NCBI GenBank assembly: GCA_012295275.1 | Contig: CM022670.1 | Span: 64,001 to 124,000 of the forward strand | Direction: 5' to 3' | Length of the DNA stretch: 60,000 nt | Origin: Chrysomallon squamiferum | Taxonomy: Eukaryota; Mollusca; Gastropoda; Neomphalida; Peltospiridae | Shown: piece by piece, positions 33,496-45,872 of the stretch | Position numbering within the stretch: position 1 is the stretch's first letter | Layout of the letters: every line of letters starts with the position of its first letter | Translations under genes and position numbers: made by a program | The notes under the pieces: model-generated | What the model was told of the DNA's origin: nothing | Database searches by the model: none | Seen by the model: only the letters and a program-made list of their open reading frames with translations

Positions 33496-35338
33496 GTATG
33501 TATGTATGTATGTAAATTTTATATTTTAGATCTTTCATATCACGTGCTATCTTGTTGACAGATAAATCCATTCTTCAAGAAGAAACATCAGAGGTATATT
33601 AGATTTCTGTCACATAGACATCAGCCAGACATACCAGGCATCAGAAAAGTTTGCTTAAACATATACAGCTGAACCATTTAATTAAATGAAAATACACATA
33701 CACACATACATACACACGCATTAAATCTGAAAAATAAGATCTTTCATGATGATATAACATGATATATGTTATATGACTTTGGCATATTATATATGTTAGA
33801 CATTACATAATTTTATGGTTTATTATTACATGGTACGTAACTTAAGAGTATATTATGTTATATAAAAGTATTGATTATTCCTTTTAGCTTTCTCTGCTTT
33901 ATTGGATACCAGATAATGATGATAACAACAAACAACCAATTTCAATACTGGAATTACCACCATCCTCTATGGTGTGTCCAAAAGACATGTGTATGTAATA
34001 TTCTATTTATTTAGATAACAGATTAAACATTATGATCAACTTATTTATCTTTATGGCAACAGTAAATTGAGAAATATGTTCTGATATTAATAAATCGCAG
34101 TTCTAGTTTTAAATTTATTATTATTTTCAAGTCATAAATTTTTAAAAGTATGGTTATCTCTGAATTAAATGTGATTTTTATATAATGGAGAAAAAAATAT
34201 TTTCGTAATTTTATTTATTTATTTACCTTTTATAAAATAAATAAAAATATATATCTGACCTCACTTTTCATATATTCATTCAGAATATTCGCTGTTTTGT
34301 TTGTTTGTTTCTTTCTTTCTTTATTTGTTTGTTTGTTTTTAGATGTTGTTCATATGACAAGACCAGGAGTGTGTGATGCAGAGAGAGATTTTGCCAGGAC
34401 AGTTAAAACTCTCTTTGATGAAGGAAAAGGTGACAGAGAGATTTATCTCTCAAAATTAATCACATATTTGAAACAAAATAATAATAAAATATAATTAACA
34501 AATTGTAGCCTCTTGTAAAGATATTAATCCCTTTCAGAAATGTTTTGTTAGCTTGGTTAATCATAGCATATTAGTTGTGTTATTTATGTAACAAAGTTTG
34601 TTTGGTTATAAATTACATGTTATTTTTTGTCAGATGAAGATAAACCAACAATACTGTGGTCTTTATACTTCACACAAGAAGACTTCTCAAATATGAAAAC
34701 AACAGAGAAGAAACCAGATAATGTGCACTTTATGCCTGGACCTGGTACAGAACTTGATATGGATTCAGCCGTGGAAGTAGTAAGTAATGTTTGATACAGT
34801 AAACTTTAATACAATACCTTGTAACCATATAAAAATATTAAAAACATTGTTTAGAAGCCACAGAATATTGAATTTCATTTCTGTTTTGTTTTCTTATTGA
34901 AGACAAGGAGAATATTTATAAAATGATAAAATCTGATTTTTATGGTGTGATAAAAATAATATATAAAGCTTTAAACTAGATTTTTTTTCTTTCATTATTA
35001 AATAGCACATCTTAACAGTTGGATCATTCTGTTTTCTTTTACAGGCTAGACAAGTATGGGAAACTGTTTGTCCGGAAGAAGAATTTTTGCCAAAACCACC
35101 AAACCCTGAAGACATCATCTATGTGGACAATGAAGAAACTAAAGTAGGTGAAGAAGGAACAGGTTGTCTTGAGGATGAATCTGATATGATTGATGAACAA
35201 AGTTCAGATAAATGCAACTCAAAAGAAAACAAAGATGATGTAAGTGAGGAATTTAAAAATAAATGCAGCACACAAACAGAGGAAGATAATTTGGATGCAG
35301 AAGATAAAGTGAAGCATAATGAAAATGAGAACAGTTAA
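25612..35338 (+). CDS. CHM: Rab escort protein (Rab geranylgeranyltransferase component A), 16 coding exons
   Basis: Presents newly made Rab GTPases to the geranylgeranyl transferase and delivers prenylated Rabs to membranes; cytosolic. Exons: 25612-25660, 26257-26323, 26616-26688, 26955-27076, 27896-28436, 28825-28941, 29550-29670, 30127-30242, 30430-30608, 31137-31181, 31387-31440, 33530-33593, 33888-33990, 34343-34429, 34634-34779, 35045-35338, giving 725 aa in frame. The N-terminus [20 protein letters not shown] is the GDI/REP dinucleotide-fold motif, followed by RNPYYSS. Exon 5 is a Ser/Glu/Lys-rich insertion as in REPs rather than GDIs. [34 protein letters not shown] and PPNPEDII are family blocks. 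The last about 70 residues are acidic. Orthology to CHM/CHML rather than GDI rests on the insertion and length. AATAAA candidates for the 3' end lie at 36021 and 36486. Confidence 0.95.
27171..27337 (-). mobile_element. Degenerate mollusc-type tRNA-derived SINE
   Basis: On the minus strand the segment has an AGTGGTAAAG A-box-like part, then CATTTGGTGGTCTC, TTTCTCATTAAGTGCTCCAG, GGCCATGGTATGCACTCC and AAATGGTACACAAAAAC. From memory these parallel, in the same order, the tRNA-related head and central part of SINEs common in molluscs (TTCTCGTTCCAGCC..., CCGTGGTATGTGCT..., GGATGGTGCATA...). The copy is old and about 165 bp remain. It lies in the CHM intron between the exons at 27076 and 27896. 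Confidence 0.65.
30640..30905 (+). repeat. Three diverged tandem copies of a 80-105 bp unit
   Basis: Successive blocks contain AATRATATTCCTGTAGAATCAC-like sequence followed by ATTTGTTTACATATTCCATG-like and ATAACTAATAAACTTTAATG-like segments, beginning near 30645, 30735 and 30830. They lie in the CHM intron soon after the exon ending at 30608. Confidence 0.65.
31624..31670. repeat. (TC)n microsatellite
   Basis: Pure CT run in the CHM intron between the exons at 31440 and 33530, about 0.5 kb upstream of the nested gene. An ATT run at about 31080-31130 lies in an earlier intron. Confidence 0.95.
32195..32857 (+). CDS. Nested single-exon gene: helical N-terminus plus acidic Asp/Ser/Asn tail, unrecognised
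   Basis: I do not recognise this 220-aa protein. It lies wholly inside the CHM intron 31441-33529, on the same strand. Residues about 5-95 are non-repetitive, basic and probably helical ([56 protein letters not shown]). Residues about 103-200 are almost entirely D, S, N, H, E and G, encoded by GAT/AGT/AAT repeats. The end is non-repetitive again ([17 protein letters not shown]). A second ATG four codons in (MTSDM) could also start it. A TATA-like TTATAAAAA lies at 32019-32028 and an AATAAA at 33180-33185. There is no signal peptide or membrane segment. It might be a processed gene or a lineage-specific gene. The non-repetitive N-terminus argues for a real gene; expression is not shown. Confidence 0.6.
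   Translation: MTSDMPTRLRVAEKSFKKACQQIVLLNRCLKEMTARYDKARQDNYRTFRYSLRLRMAVTQGVRNMYYDYATMKADEISWLRTQILLGNRRSQFGNYPDIDVGGRDDRENDDADNSDRSSGTNDGDDDSSSSNDESSDVDYNSSDQDNDSSDSHDNHNDSGSHVNDDDSDSQDDEDSDNHNDDDNSASHGDDEVDDDSVSINDGLLPEVPLHLRSFFLKRH
33441..33515. repeat. Poly-T, (AT)n and (GTAT)n run before a CHM acceptor
   Basis: T run (about 33440-33457), then alternating TA, then TATG repeats, ending 15-20 bp before the acceptor of the exon at 33530. Confidence 0.9.
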
Positions 35339-37157
35339 GTCTGTGAGATTTAATGGATATAGCATGATTTCTTAGTTTCCAAGGCAAGGATGATAACTCT
35401 AGTATCAAAGAAGAGAAGCAGATTATTTGACTGAGAAAATAGATAATACAGCTAGAACAGAAAATAGCCCACAGAAAATGAAACTGATTCTCAAACCTAT
35501 CACACTTCAGCCAATCAGCATAATTAGTGAACAAATATGAAAGATGTTTTAGTATACAAAAAAACAATTTAAGCATTCTTTATATATCCATTATATATTC
35601 ATTTACTGTGAAATGAGAATGAATGTTTTAAAATGATGCCTGCTTAAAGCATGCTATTTTAAAGTTTACCTAAACATAGTATTAGATGTCTTGTGCAATG
35701 GTGTAGCTTGACCTTTTCATATCTTGATGATGTTATTTATCATCATTCAAACTGAGATACACCATTCAGATTTTTATGAGATTAAATTTTATTATGTACT
35801 GAACCATCCAGAAATACACATAAAAAACTCCCCAGTAGTTTCAGTAAATAAAAGATAATGATAAAAAAAATATTTGAAATTTATGAACTGATAAAAAAAA
35901 AGGAAATTCTTGCAATATTCAGCAGCTATTAATAACTAGTAAACTATAATTGTTGAAATCAAGGACAACCTACTTGCTTTCTTTATTATTGTAAACTACT
36001 GGTCTTCATTTGACCGAGGAAATAAAGAATATCTATCTATTTACCTTTATATACTGGATTTATTTAATAAAGAAAATAATTGTTATTGGTAGATCCTATA
36101 GTAAAAAAAAAATAATTTCAGTTTAGTCTGTGCTTTGTTAGTTGAACATTAAATTCAACTATAAATGGAATTTAATCTTCTCTTATGTTTTTGTTTCAGT
36201 ACTAAATGCTTCATGAGATATTTTAAAAATTCATTTCACTGTGATCTTTTACATCTTGTTGGATGATTTTTCAGTGACAGTTTATTATGCATTTTGAAAT
36301 ATATAATCACGATTTTTATGACAAGTGTATTTCTTTATTCTTTTTTTTAGAGTAACCTTTGACTTTGTTAATAAATTTTGTATTTTCTTAATACAAATAT
36401 ATCTGCCACTGTAGAATTGCTGTAATTACCTAACACTGCTAACTTATGATGGAAAACAAATCTTGGATGTGAATATATTGAGTGCAATAAAGAATTTTGT
36501 AGCATGATTTTTCTTATTTTTGATAGCTCACAAAATCTGTTGATTCCTGTTACAAGGACTATCACAAACACAGTTACAGTATTTATCATAATACTAATAA
36601 GTAGCAAGGAATCAGCATATCTGAAATGGAAATATTTAGATTACAAGAGATGTGGAATTTTGTGCATTAATTTTACAAGTGTTTTTTTTTTTTGCTATTC
36701 TGTAAACAATATGACTTGAAATATCTGAACTCTGAACCATTTTTACATTCAGTGAATTAAAAAACAAATATATATTCATAAAATCAGTTCTGAAATGCTT
36801 CAATTCACAAAAAGGTTATCTTGATATTTATCACAAACAAAATGGAAACAAAATCCCACTATTTGGTAAAAGTTATTTTATTTTTATGAATGTATACATA
36901 TATTGCACCATTGGGGTAAACAATAAAATCCTCAAAATCTGCTACATTCATTCATTTTATCACAGTCTACTCTTCAGTGGCCTGACATACAATTTAACAG
37001 ACAATGAATGCGATATTCATGATTTGTAAACAGTAATGCTCAGACCCAATTTGTAATTAGCACAAATAAGCAAGATGGCCATCAGAAAACAAATAAAAGA
37101 CAAGAAAGTGAAAAATCCTGTGTCAGCCAGTGGATATTTATCTGATCTGGTGAACTG
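35339..37157. other. Convergent intergenic region CHM / LIAS
   Basis: Holds the 3' UTRs of two convergent genes. Plus-strand AATAAA hexamers for CHM are at 36021-36026 and 36486-36491. A reverse-strand AATAAA for LIAS is at 36877-36882. The two transcripts would end about 0.4 kb apart without overlap if the last signals are used. No coding exon is seen. Confidence 0.55.
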
Positions 37158-40100
37158 CTAAGTGTCAGGTGAACTGGTTTCTGTATTACTTCCTTCTTGT
37201 TGGTTCAAGAGATTCTTAATAAAAAATTCACCTGAAAAATAAAAGTAATTTGTTTAGTCTTATGATACTCATTCATATTTTCTATCAGTGCATACACTAA
37301 CTGAAAACAATAAGAATCTGAACTAAAATGGACAGTTTATGTTGTTGTTGTTTTTTTTGAGAAAAGTATTTTTAGTTTATAAAGTAGATTTTTTGTCAAA
37401 ATATATGATTAAAGATCAGAAATGTGAATTTGTTTTTTCTCAAAAATACTCAGCAGTCTGAAGATTAAACTAAAACAAAAAATAGTAGAACTGCTAAGAC
37501 AAGCCACCTATCAATAAAATCAAGAACGGAACTCCGTTTTCGCAAAATCCTTCAATGAACGGCTAATTTTCTTTCAGAAACTTTTGGCAAAAAACAGTGG
37601 TGATTGATTCCGGAATTTGGTGTTTCTTTGGGGTTTTTTTTTTTTCTCTTACATAATTCCACCAAAGTTACCGCCCACTGATTTTTAATGCTTCCACTTT
37701 TTAGAGGCATCACTTAGTTTGCAACAGTATTGAATTTAAATGTAGTGTTACCGGAATCCATTCATGTGGAAATGTTTAAAAAATGGGATTTTTCCAATGA
37801 GTTTTGGTTCAAAGAAGATGAAAACAAAAAATTATCAAAACTACAATGCAAAATTTGTATGAAAACATAACGGCAATAAGAAATGAAGCCAAGTTAAGAC
37901 GTATAATTGGCAAGTCGCTTGACAGATTACTTGCCTATGTCGATGGCGTCATAGGCTACATACACAAATCAAATGTGCAAAGGCATGTGAAAACAGGTAA
38001 CGTTCACGACTGGGCAAAAAAGATATCTTCACAAAACACTTCAGATATTCAAACAAATTCAGCTTCTGATAGTGTGAAAATAAATTGTAACATTACATAT
38101 TCTAATTCCATTGGAAAATTATTTGAAAAAACCAGTAAAGAACAATATAAGAATCATTGCTATACAGCATTGTGGTTGGTTATGCAGGAGAGACCTATGT
38201 CTGACTACCAGTCCCTGATTGCCTTACAGAAGAACAATGGGGTGCAGTTTATAAGTAGGGACTTTGTTCACTATATTGTCCACGCAATGAGAGATCATAT
38301 CAAACAGATGATACAGTGTGCTAACTTTATGTCAGTTGAACAAGATGGCACAGAAGCTCGCAAAACTAGAGACAAAAAAGAATTAATTTATGTGAAGATT
38401 GTAGTGAGGGGCCAGCCTGTTGAACTATTACTTAAATGTCAAAAAATGAGCAATTTTGGTGGAGTAACTGCAGACAGTATCAAACATGCTATAGATGATG
38501 CTTTCCATGATTATGACATTACTGATGAAAAGTACACAAAATATTTTATTTGTGCTTGTGCATATGGAGCAAATGTTAATGTTTGTAAACTGAATGGTGT
38601 TCTAACGCTAATGAAAATTGAAGGCAGGGAATGGTTGCCAAAAATTCATTGCTCTGCACACAGAATTGAATGGCTGTCAAAGATGCTTTTGCTGAAATTG
38701 GTGACTTTGCAATAGAGGATGACATGATGTTGAATCTGTTAACATTTTTCAAGAATAGTGGCAAGTGTTGGAGAATATTGCTACTTATTGCAGAGCTGTT
38801 AGGGGTTCTAGTCCAACATATACCAAAAGCTTCTGGTACACAATTTCAAATTCATAAATACAGGGCCATCAAATCTATGATCATAAACTTTCTGCCTCCA
38901 TGTTTATTTGCGGAAAATATAATACAGGCTTCAAACAGTTTGCAAACAGTTTGCAAAAGGCTATACTAAAGGGGTACCTCAACACATGGCTGAGTTATGG
39001 GTATCTGGCACCTATGCATCTCTACAGACTCACTCTGAAACAAACTGCCCATTTGTCATATGCTGCTCAGAATGCAACTCCGTTAGTCACAGATGTTTTG
39101 GACACAATAAAATCAACTTACTCTCAGCAAAGATGTTCATGAGGCAACCATTACAGCAGAGGCTACCAACCTTACAGCATGTGTAAGATTAAAACAAGAC
39201 AATCAGTTGAGTAACAAGCATAAACAACAAGCTGAAAAAGTTACTACAATAAAAGAAAAGTTTGTTCTGAACCATGTTCACCAGGGACAAAAGACTGTGA
39301 AACAGATAAGAACAAAACTGATCCCAGCAATTTCAACACAGCTGATTAAATGAATGGATTCTTTCAATCACCCTATCTTCAAGGCAATGAAAATAGCTGA
39401 TCACACTCAGTGGGATATATCTGATCCAAAATATGGCTTGGAACAAATTAAACTGTTATCTAAACATTTTGCTGAAAGCCTAGCTTACCACAACTTTGCC
39501 CTAGATATGGCTGTTGCTGAATGGAGGGGTTTAAAGAAACTTGTGGCAAACAAATTCATTCACTTCCAAAGTGAACAATGCATGTGGTGTCAAATATTCA
39601 GACATCATCACTCTGAATATCCACACATTTTTTTTATCATTGAAATCATCTTGGTGGTTGCACTTGCTAGTGCAAGTGTTGAGAGGGGCATAAGTGCTCT
39701 CAATCGGCAGCTGACAAATATCAGGTTGAACATGTCCACTTCTACATTGGATGATTTGCATGTGATTAGAGTTAACCTGCCTGCACTTATAAAATGTGAC
39801 CCTTCATATGAACAAAAACTTTCAGACAAAGCTGTTTCCCTGTATGATAAAAATAACCTGCAATGAACTAATGTGTGTAGAGGACTTTCTTGCTACTACA
39901 ACATCAGATTTAGAGGACTTGGATAATGCCCGAAGTGAAACAGTTGATACTTCAGACACTGATGACAGTGACAACTTACAGTGCTAACTGAAACAAGTTC
40001 ATCATTCACATTCTCATATCAGTATTGTTTGACGAGTTAAGTAAAACAATAAAAACAACACAAATTGTCATGATTTGTTTTATTGTATTGTTTAGTTATT

Positions 40101-43100
40101 AAATTCTTTACACTATACCTATACACAAAGTATTAATACAATGAGAACAGCGATATGGATAGATAACAAATATATTATACTGTTCACCGTGCATGCATGT
40201 AAGGGATTTCACAACAATAATAATGGGAATCGTAAACTTGGTAACTTTGTGGTAACCTATAGGTTACCAGGTCCTGTTATGTGGTAACCTCTAAATGGGT
40301 TACCAGACACAATCCTTATTTCGATGCCTGCTTTCACACATATTCAAATCTATCATTGTATTAGATGACAGATATATTTTCTTTTTTTCTTATGTTGTTT
40401 TTAAATTTTTGTTTGCAAGCAGTATGGTAGTAATAACAGAAAACGTATTTCCAAAGAATTTAAAGAATAAACTGTGTTACCTGCTTTGTATGAGGACCGG
40501 ACCAGGGGACCACTGGCTGTGTATTTAAAACCCATCTGATCACCAATCTCCTTCCAGTACTTAAACTTGTCAGGATGAACATATTCTTTCACCTGAAATA
40601 GAAACATAATTTATTGTAAAAAAAAAATAAAGTGTCAAATATTTCTGATGAAATGAACCCAATAATATAAACCAGATTCTTAAGTAAGTTGCTTAAATGA
40701 TGCACTGATGGTGTAGATATAATGTTAGCTGTCTTTTACCAAAAGAATTAGTGAAGTAGTTTTTAAAACAGATCATCTGAATAAGAATATGTAACATGTT
40801 TAATTTTTTTTTTTACCACAATTCATTTTTTTAACTTAAAAACTAATGGAAAGGAACGGATCAGTGAGATAGATCAAATACTTAAGATTTTTTTTCTTCA
40901 AGAACATTTCATTTAAATTTAAAAACAAAACTGACATTAAGCTGTTTAAATAAGAGACAGACAGATATACACGAACACAACCACACACTCATACAACCCA
41001 TATACTAGCACCTATTGAAATTAACAATAAATAAAACATAATTTTCATACTGTGAGATGCCTCTTGGTTGGCTGCATGTACTGGCCAAGAGTCAAACAGT
41101 CCACTCCATGTCTTCTCAGATCTGTAAAACAATTTAACACTGAGTTTTAAATATAAAGCATCTCAGAACATTTCTAAATTTGAATTTTATTTGTGAATTA
41201 ATTATTAACTCCAACATTTACCCTGCTTTTTATGTTTATAAATCAACATCTTTCTGTCATAACTATTATTCAAAATAAACATCTTTCTTTTTTTAATCCT
41301 ATTTTTCATTTTTAATTTGGTTTAAAAGTGAATTAAGTAAACAAATATCAAATAAAATCACAAATACAAAAAAATATTGACATCATTTTTACCGATTAAT
41401 GTTTCTATGACTTGCTGATCAGTTTCACCAAGCCCCAACATCAATGAAGTTTTAGTAATTAGATCTGGTTTTACTTTCTTAACATGTTCTAGCACAGACA
41501 GAGACTGGAAATAATTAGCTCTAGGATCTCGTACAAACCTGAAACATTTATAAAATACAGATTGTTCTTCACATTCTTTTTTAAAAGACAAACAAACAAG
41601 AAAAATATTTATTTGCAACTGCCTGTAAATGAAGATTCACTAATAAACAATACTTTATTGTTTGTCATACTTGGGAATATTTATTCAAGCAGCTATGAAT
41701 TAACAAAACACTACAAAGATTTTATTTTGAAAAATAAATGCTAATATTATAATACTAATAATAGTATAAAAATATTTGTGTCTGCAAAATAAAACTCACT
41801 TCTGCAGCTCTGCCACAGTTTCCACATTGTGAGCATAAACATCAAGACCAGAATTAACAACAGTTTCAACTGCTTTCAAATCACCACGGAAATCAGGTGT
41901 CAGACACTCAACCCGAATTTTTGGATTTCTGAAATAATATGACAAGAGGTTTGATCAGCATGTATTTACATTAACAGTTTTTGGAAAACAGATACATTTT
42001 TTGAGCAATAATATTCTTAGATTATTGCTTTTACTATTATTTTACAAGCAACTTATATCAGATAACAATAAGGGATTCATAGTTTTGCACATCCTCATGA
42101 ACAAAAAAGCTGCTTTTGATAGATGGGACAATGGATGTAATTCATCAATTAATGAAGATGAAGACTGATCAAATGACCTATTATTCCACAGTTCAACATC
42201 CTATCACATTACAAATATATACAAGAGAAGCACACATGTAAAAGTGTTAGTAATTTGAGTAACAAATTTTGCCATTTGTATTGATTTTTCTCATTGAAAT
42301 GAAAACACATGTAGGGAAAATATAATAATTATATAAATTTACAGTTTCAATAATTAAGAATTTGATTTGATTTAAAAATAACAGTCACTTTTCTGATACA
42401 GATTTTAATATAATATGCATGTTAATTAATGGGTAATAATTTTATGTGTAATCAATTTTCAACAGTAAGGAACTTTTTTGTTTCTAAATTTTAATATCTA
42501 AATAATAAAAATAAAATGTATTAAAAAAACAGATATTACTCACTGTTTCTTAATTTCTTGAACGGTTTCAGCAATATGAAATGCTCCCCCATCATGCAAA
42601 TCTGTATCAATTTATTAAATAAAATCAATTTAACTTCTTTAAATAAAACAATTAAATCATATTAAACTCAAATCAAATTATAATTTTCAACATAAAATGT
42701 CTGAAACATTATACATTATCTCACAGCATTGTACATTGTAATAATGGATAAAAATCAAATATTGTAAAATAAGGTTATGGTTTTACATCAGATGTTAAGA
42801 AAACCTACCATCTCTGTCTACAGATGTAAGGACAATGTAATCCAGGCCCCATGATGCAATTGCTTTTCCTGTGTTAAATGGCTCATTTGGATCGGGTGGG
42901 GGTGGGTATCTTGCTGTTTTAACTGAACAGAATCGGCAGCCTCTTGTACAGGTATCTCCTAAAACCTATACAAAAAATATATATATTATTTTAAAATTCA
43001 AGGTTTCCATCAACAAAATAATAATTAGACATTTCTGCCTTGTATTTTAAATTATAAGATTTAAAAAAAAAAAAATTAGAAGTTCCTGCCTTAAATCACT

Positions 43101-43686
43101 TATATGAATTCTAGGAAAATAGTTTTTTCTACCTATTTCTTTATTTCCATTTGTATATTCTAATCGCTACCACCTACTTAGTATGAATTTTGGAAAATAT
43201 TTTACCCTACACAAAAAGGTAACCATTAGAACAATAACACACATAAATACACACCTGTCAAACTACATGCAAACTGTTAAACTGACAAAACTGTAAAATG
43301 AAAACAATCTTCTGAAGATTTAGACACACAAAATATTACACATACACTGTTCTTTGAAATATACACAAAACACTTTTTACCATTATGGTTGCAGTAGCTG
43401 TTCCATGCTGGCCTCCACCCCAACATTCACCAATATTTGGACATTTAGCTTCTTCACAAACCTGTCAACAAAGGTACATGTTTTTATTTAAATGGATATG
43501 TTAAATCTGCATGCCATTAATTGAATGTCTATTTGTTACTATTTGTATATTTTATCGTTTAACATCTTAATGACTTTATTTTTAAAGTAGTACTGTTAAA
43601 ACTGTAACTAAAAAATTAATAAATCAAGTTAGATTTATATATGAAATGTTTAACAATCTAAGATTTTTGTATGAAATGTTTAACAA

Positions 43687-43724
<38 letters not shown>

Positions 43725-44795
43725 AAATGAGAGAAATAAGTTTTATAACCTTAAGCCAAATCTTTTTACATTTAGAGGAAACAGAAAATAAGATATTTTT
43801 AGATAACTAAAATTATCTGTAAACATAATATTAATTTTTAAACATACTGTGTTTAGTCTGAGGCCATGGAGTGATTCTTTAAGACGATTATAATTCTTTC
43901 CTATTGGAATATCAGTTTTTAGCCATTTTGGCAATCTCATTCTAAAAAGAAGACATAATAAAACTATTATTATAAAACATATCTAACTGATATTTCATTC
44001 CTCCTGTAAAGCTGTATAGTGACAGGTGCTGGAAATAACCATAAGGTAATTTGGTAAGTAAATCATTAATCTGCTTTATTGTTAGCAAATAAAAAATATA
44101 GGCTATCAAACCTTTCTCCTTTAGTTTTTTTAGTTCCATCCTCTCCTTCATACGGGTCAAGAGATACATTTCCTGATATAAAATCTTCGAGACTTGGTCC
44201 CTCTGAAAATCTTTTCTTCTGTTCATCCGTGTTGGTACTACATGATCTTAAAGCTAAACAATTAAACTTCCCTTTAATCTGTAATTATTAAAAAAAAAAA
44301 AAAAAAAAAATAATAACTAAATAAAATAAAATGAAATAAAGTCTGTTCATAAGCAGTAAATTATTGTTTCACGAAAAGAAATATACTTTTTAATTTTAAA
44401 AAGTGTTTCGGTTTTTATTAAAATCGCTCAATTTTCATGAAAGAACTGTCATAACTCATGCTGTAAATTAAAATATAATATCATAAATATGAATATATCG
44501 CTGCTATTTTGAACATATATACAGTGTTGTGGTAATACGATACTTTTTGTAAACTACTTTTCTTAAATACTCTAAATAAGTGATTAATGAAAACATAATA
44601 CGATCAAAACATTTGAGGTCAAATTTAAAAAAATATATAAATTGGAGTCTTTACAAAAAATTAATTTACAAGATATAATTGTGTTGAAATACACACTGTA
44701 AACCCCACCTCTGTATTCCGTACTTGATTGTATATGTATATGTTAGGATTTCGCCCAGAACATTTTTGAAGAACGTTTTTTAAAAGAGCAGACAT
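37158..44795 (-). CDS. LIAS: Lipoyl synthase, mitochondrial (11 coding exons)
   Basis: Radical-SAM enzyme that inserts two sulfurs into octanoyl chains on lipoyl domains, giving lipoate for mitochondrial dehydrogenases and glycine cleavage. Exons 5' to 3': 44795-44709, 44278-44112, 43941-43848, 43461-43381, 42965-42809, 42601-42544, 41928-41800, 41538-41393, 41121-41051, 40592-40481, 37231-37158, totalling 391 aa in frame. The basic start [16 protein letters not shown] fits a mitochondrial presequence. Visible motifs are [12 protein letters not shown] (auxiliary 4Fe-4S ligands, residues 118/123/129), CTRGCRFC (radical-SAM cluster, 149-156), [28 protein letters not shown] and the C-terminal RSSYKAGEF (about 362-370), whose Ser ligates the auxiliary cluster in the family. 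All key residues are present. The last exon is separated by a 3.2-kb intron holding a transposase relic. Confidence 0.96.
37772..39987 (+). pseudogene. ZNF862-like hAT transposase relic, copy 1
   Basis: Plus strand, antisense inside the last LIAS intron. A first frame (37772-37870) opens with [16 protein letters not shown] and a TTF/BED-like CKIC finger, then stops. The frame at 37846-38715 continues the N-terminal and catalytic-like parts ([19 protein letters not shown]). The protein then passes through 38670-38969 and further broken pieces. The frame at 39354-39866 has the hAT C-terminal dimerisation signature ([20 protein letters not shown]). At least three frame changes or stops separate these parts, so it is not functional as it stands. 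I see no convincing terminal inverted repeats or target duplication. Confidence 0.85.
40250..40305. repeat. Paired palindromes with TGGTAACC arms
   Basis: TGGTAACCTATAGGTTACCA (40250-40269) is a perfect 20-bp palindrome. It is followed at 40282-40305 by TGGTAACC and GGTTACCA arms around an 8-bp loop. A further TTGGTAAC half lies at about 40239. It sits about 260 bp past the end of transposase copy 1, in the LIAS intron. It could be a MITE end or a protein-binding site; neither is shown. Confidence 0.7.
43690..43722. repeat. Poly-A run, about 33 bp
   Basis: Homopolymer in the LIAS intron between the exons at 43848 and 43461. It might be the tail of an old retroelement but no body is recognisable beside it. 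A second A run of about 20 bp lies at 44290-44310. Confidence 0.85.
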
Positions 44796-45078
44796 GTTTA
44801 TTTCACTTGTTTATTCGAGCGCATTGCCTTAGTGATTACCAAGTAATAAATGAAGTAATAACTGTTCCGTTCATGCTTTGTGGTTTTATCATATAACAGT
44901 CATCATAGCACTGCCCACCTCACTTCCATTTTCTGTTGTTAAGTTTAAATGATGTGGAACAAACAAACTTGCGCTGTACTTAAAAGAGAAACCACCTTTC
45001 TTGAAAATGTATCCTTTAACAGTGTGATCCATACGTTTCGAACGGAATCTATATGCGAAAACTGATGCTGGTTGGGTA
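44796..45078. promoter_or_regulatory. LIAS upstream region and possible TRMT9B noncoding first exon
   Basis: Just upstream of the LIAS start on the minus strand. On the plus strand the sequence is less AT-rich than its surroundings and reaches a strong donor-like site at 45075|45076 (GGTTGG|GTAAGC). This suggests a plus-strand noncoding exon, possibly the first exon of TRMT9B, driven by a shared divergent promoter. This is inference from the donor and composition only. Confidence 0.35.
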
Positions 45079-45367
45079 AGCAAAGATTTATTTTTATGCG
45101 CTCATATTTTGATTTCTATCACGTTCTTTTATTTTTTTTTTTTTTTTTTTTTTTATACGTCTGCATAAAATTTTTAAGTTTTAGTATTTTTTAATTTTAG
45201 TACAATATTGTCGGCACATAAAGTTTTTATTATTTTAAATTTTTGTTTAGTTAATTCGCTGTTGTTAGCTTTTTCTTCAAATTAATGTAATAATACGAGA
45301 GGGAGATTACATCAAAATAATCGGAACATTTAGTGATTTACCGATAATCCTGACAAAAACAAATAAA

Positions 45368-45378
45368 ATATATATATA

Positions 45379-45443
<65 letters not shown>
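45368..45443. repeat. (AT)n microsatellite
   Basis: Alternating AT run, nearly pure over about 75 bp, with two short ATTA interruptions. Confidence 0.95.
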
Positions 45444-45450
<7 letters not shown>

Positions 45451-45806
45451 ACAGAACAAATATCAATATTGCGTTAAAACCCATAGTTCAGGAGAGTCGT
45501 ATTCTTTGTGTTGTTGTCAGTGACAAAAGAAACAATAATAATAAATTTAAAAAATAAAATAAATATAATAATGAAAGTGTGTGTGTGTGTGTGTGTGTGC
45601 GCACATATATATATACCCAGAAAAAATATTAGCTTAGACTTAAGAAGTAATATGATTAATTAGCTATGGATTTCCTATCCTATATTATGCAGAAATAATA
45701 CAAGTAACAAAGTTTATAAGAGAACACTGAACAAATGTTAATATATTTGCTTGATGTTAAACTCCAAAATCAGAAATATGTTTAATTTTTAAATTTTACG
45801 TTTACA

Positions 45807-45808
<2 letters not shown>

Positions 45809-45870
<62 letters not shown>
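45809..45870. repeat. (CT)n microsatellite
   Basis: Pure TC array of about 62 bp in the gene-free stretch upstream of TRMT9B. Confidence 0.95.

Positions 45871-45872
<2 letters not shown>

Noticed and set aside
43690-43722. Poly-A run as evidence of a retrocopy insertion
   Set aside because: No recognisable gene or retroelement body and no target duplication beside it; homopolymers are common in this sequence.
44889-45083. Minus-strand 64-codon frame with a segment reading RMDHTVKGYIFKKG, faintly like the MED18 block RMDH..KG..F.KG
   Set aside because: The similarity is confined to about 14 residues. No neighbouring exon with other MED18 parts was found, and the stretch sits in the LIAS upstream region.
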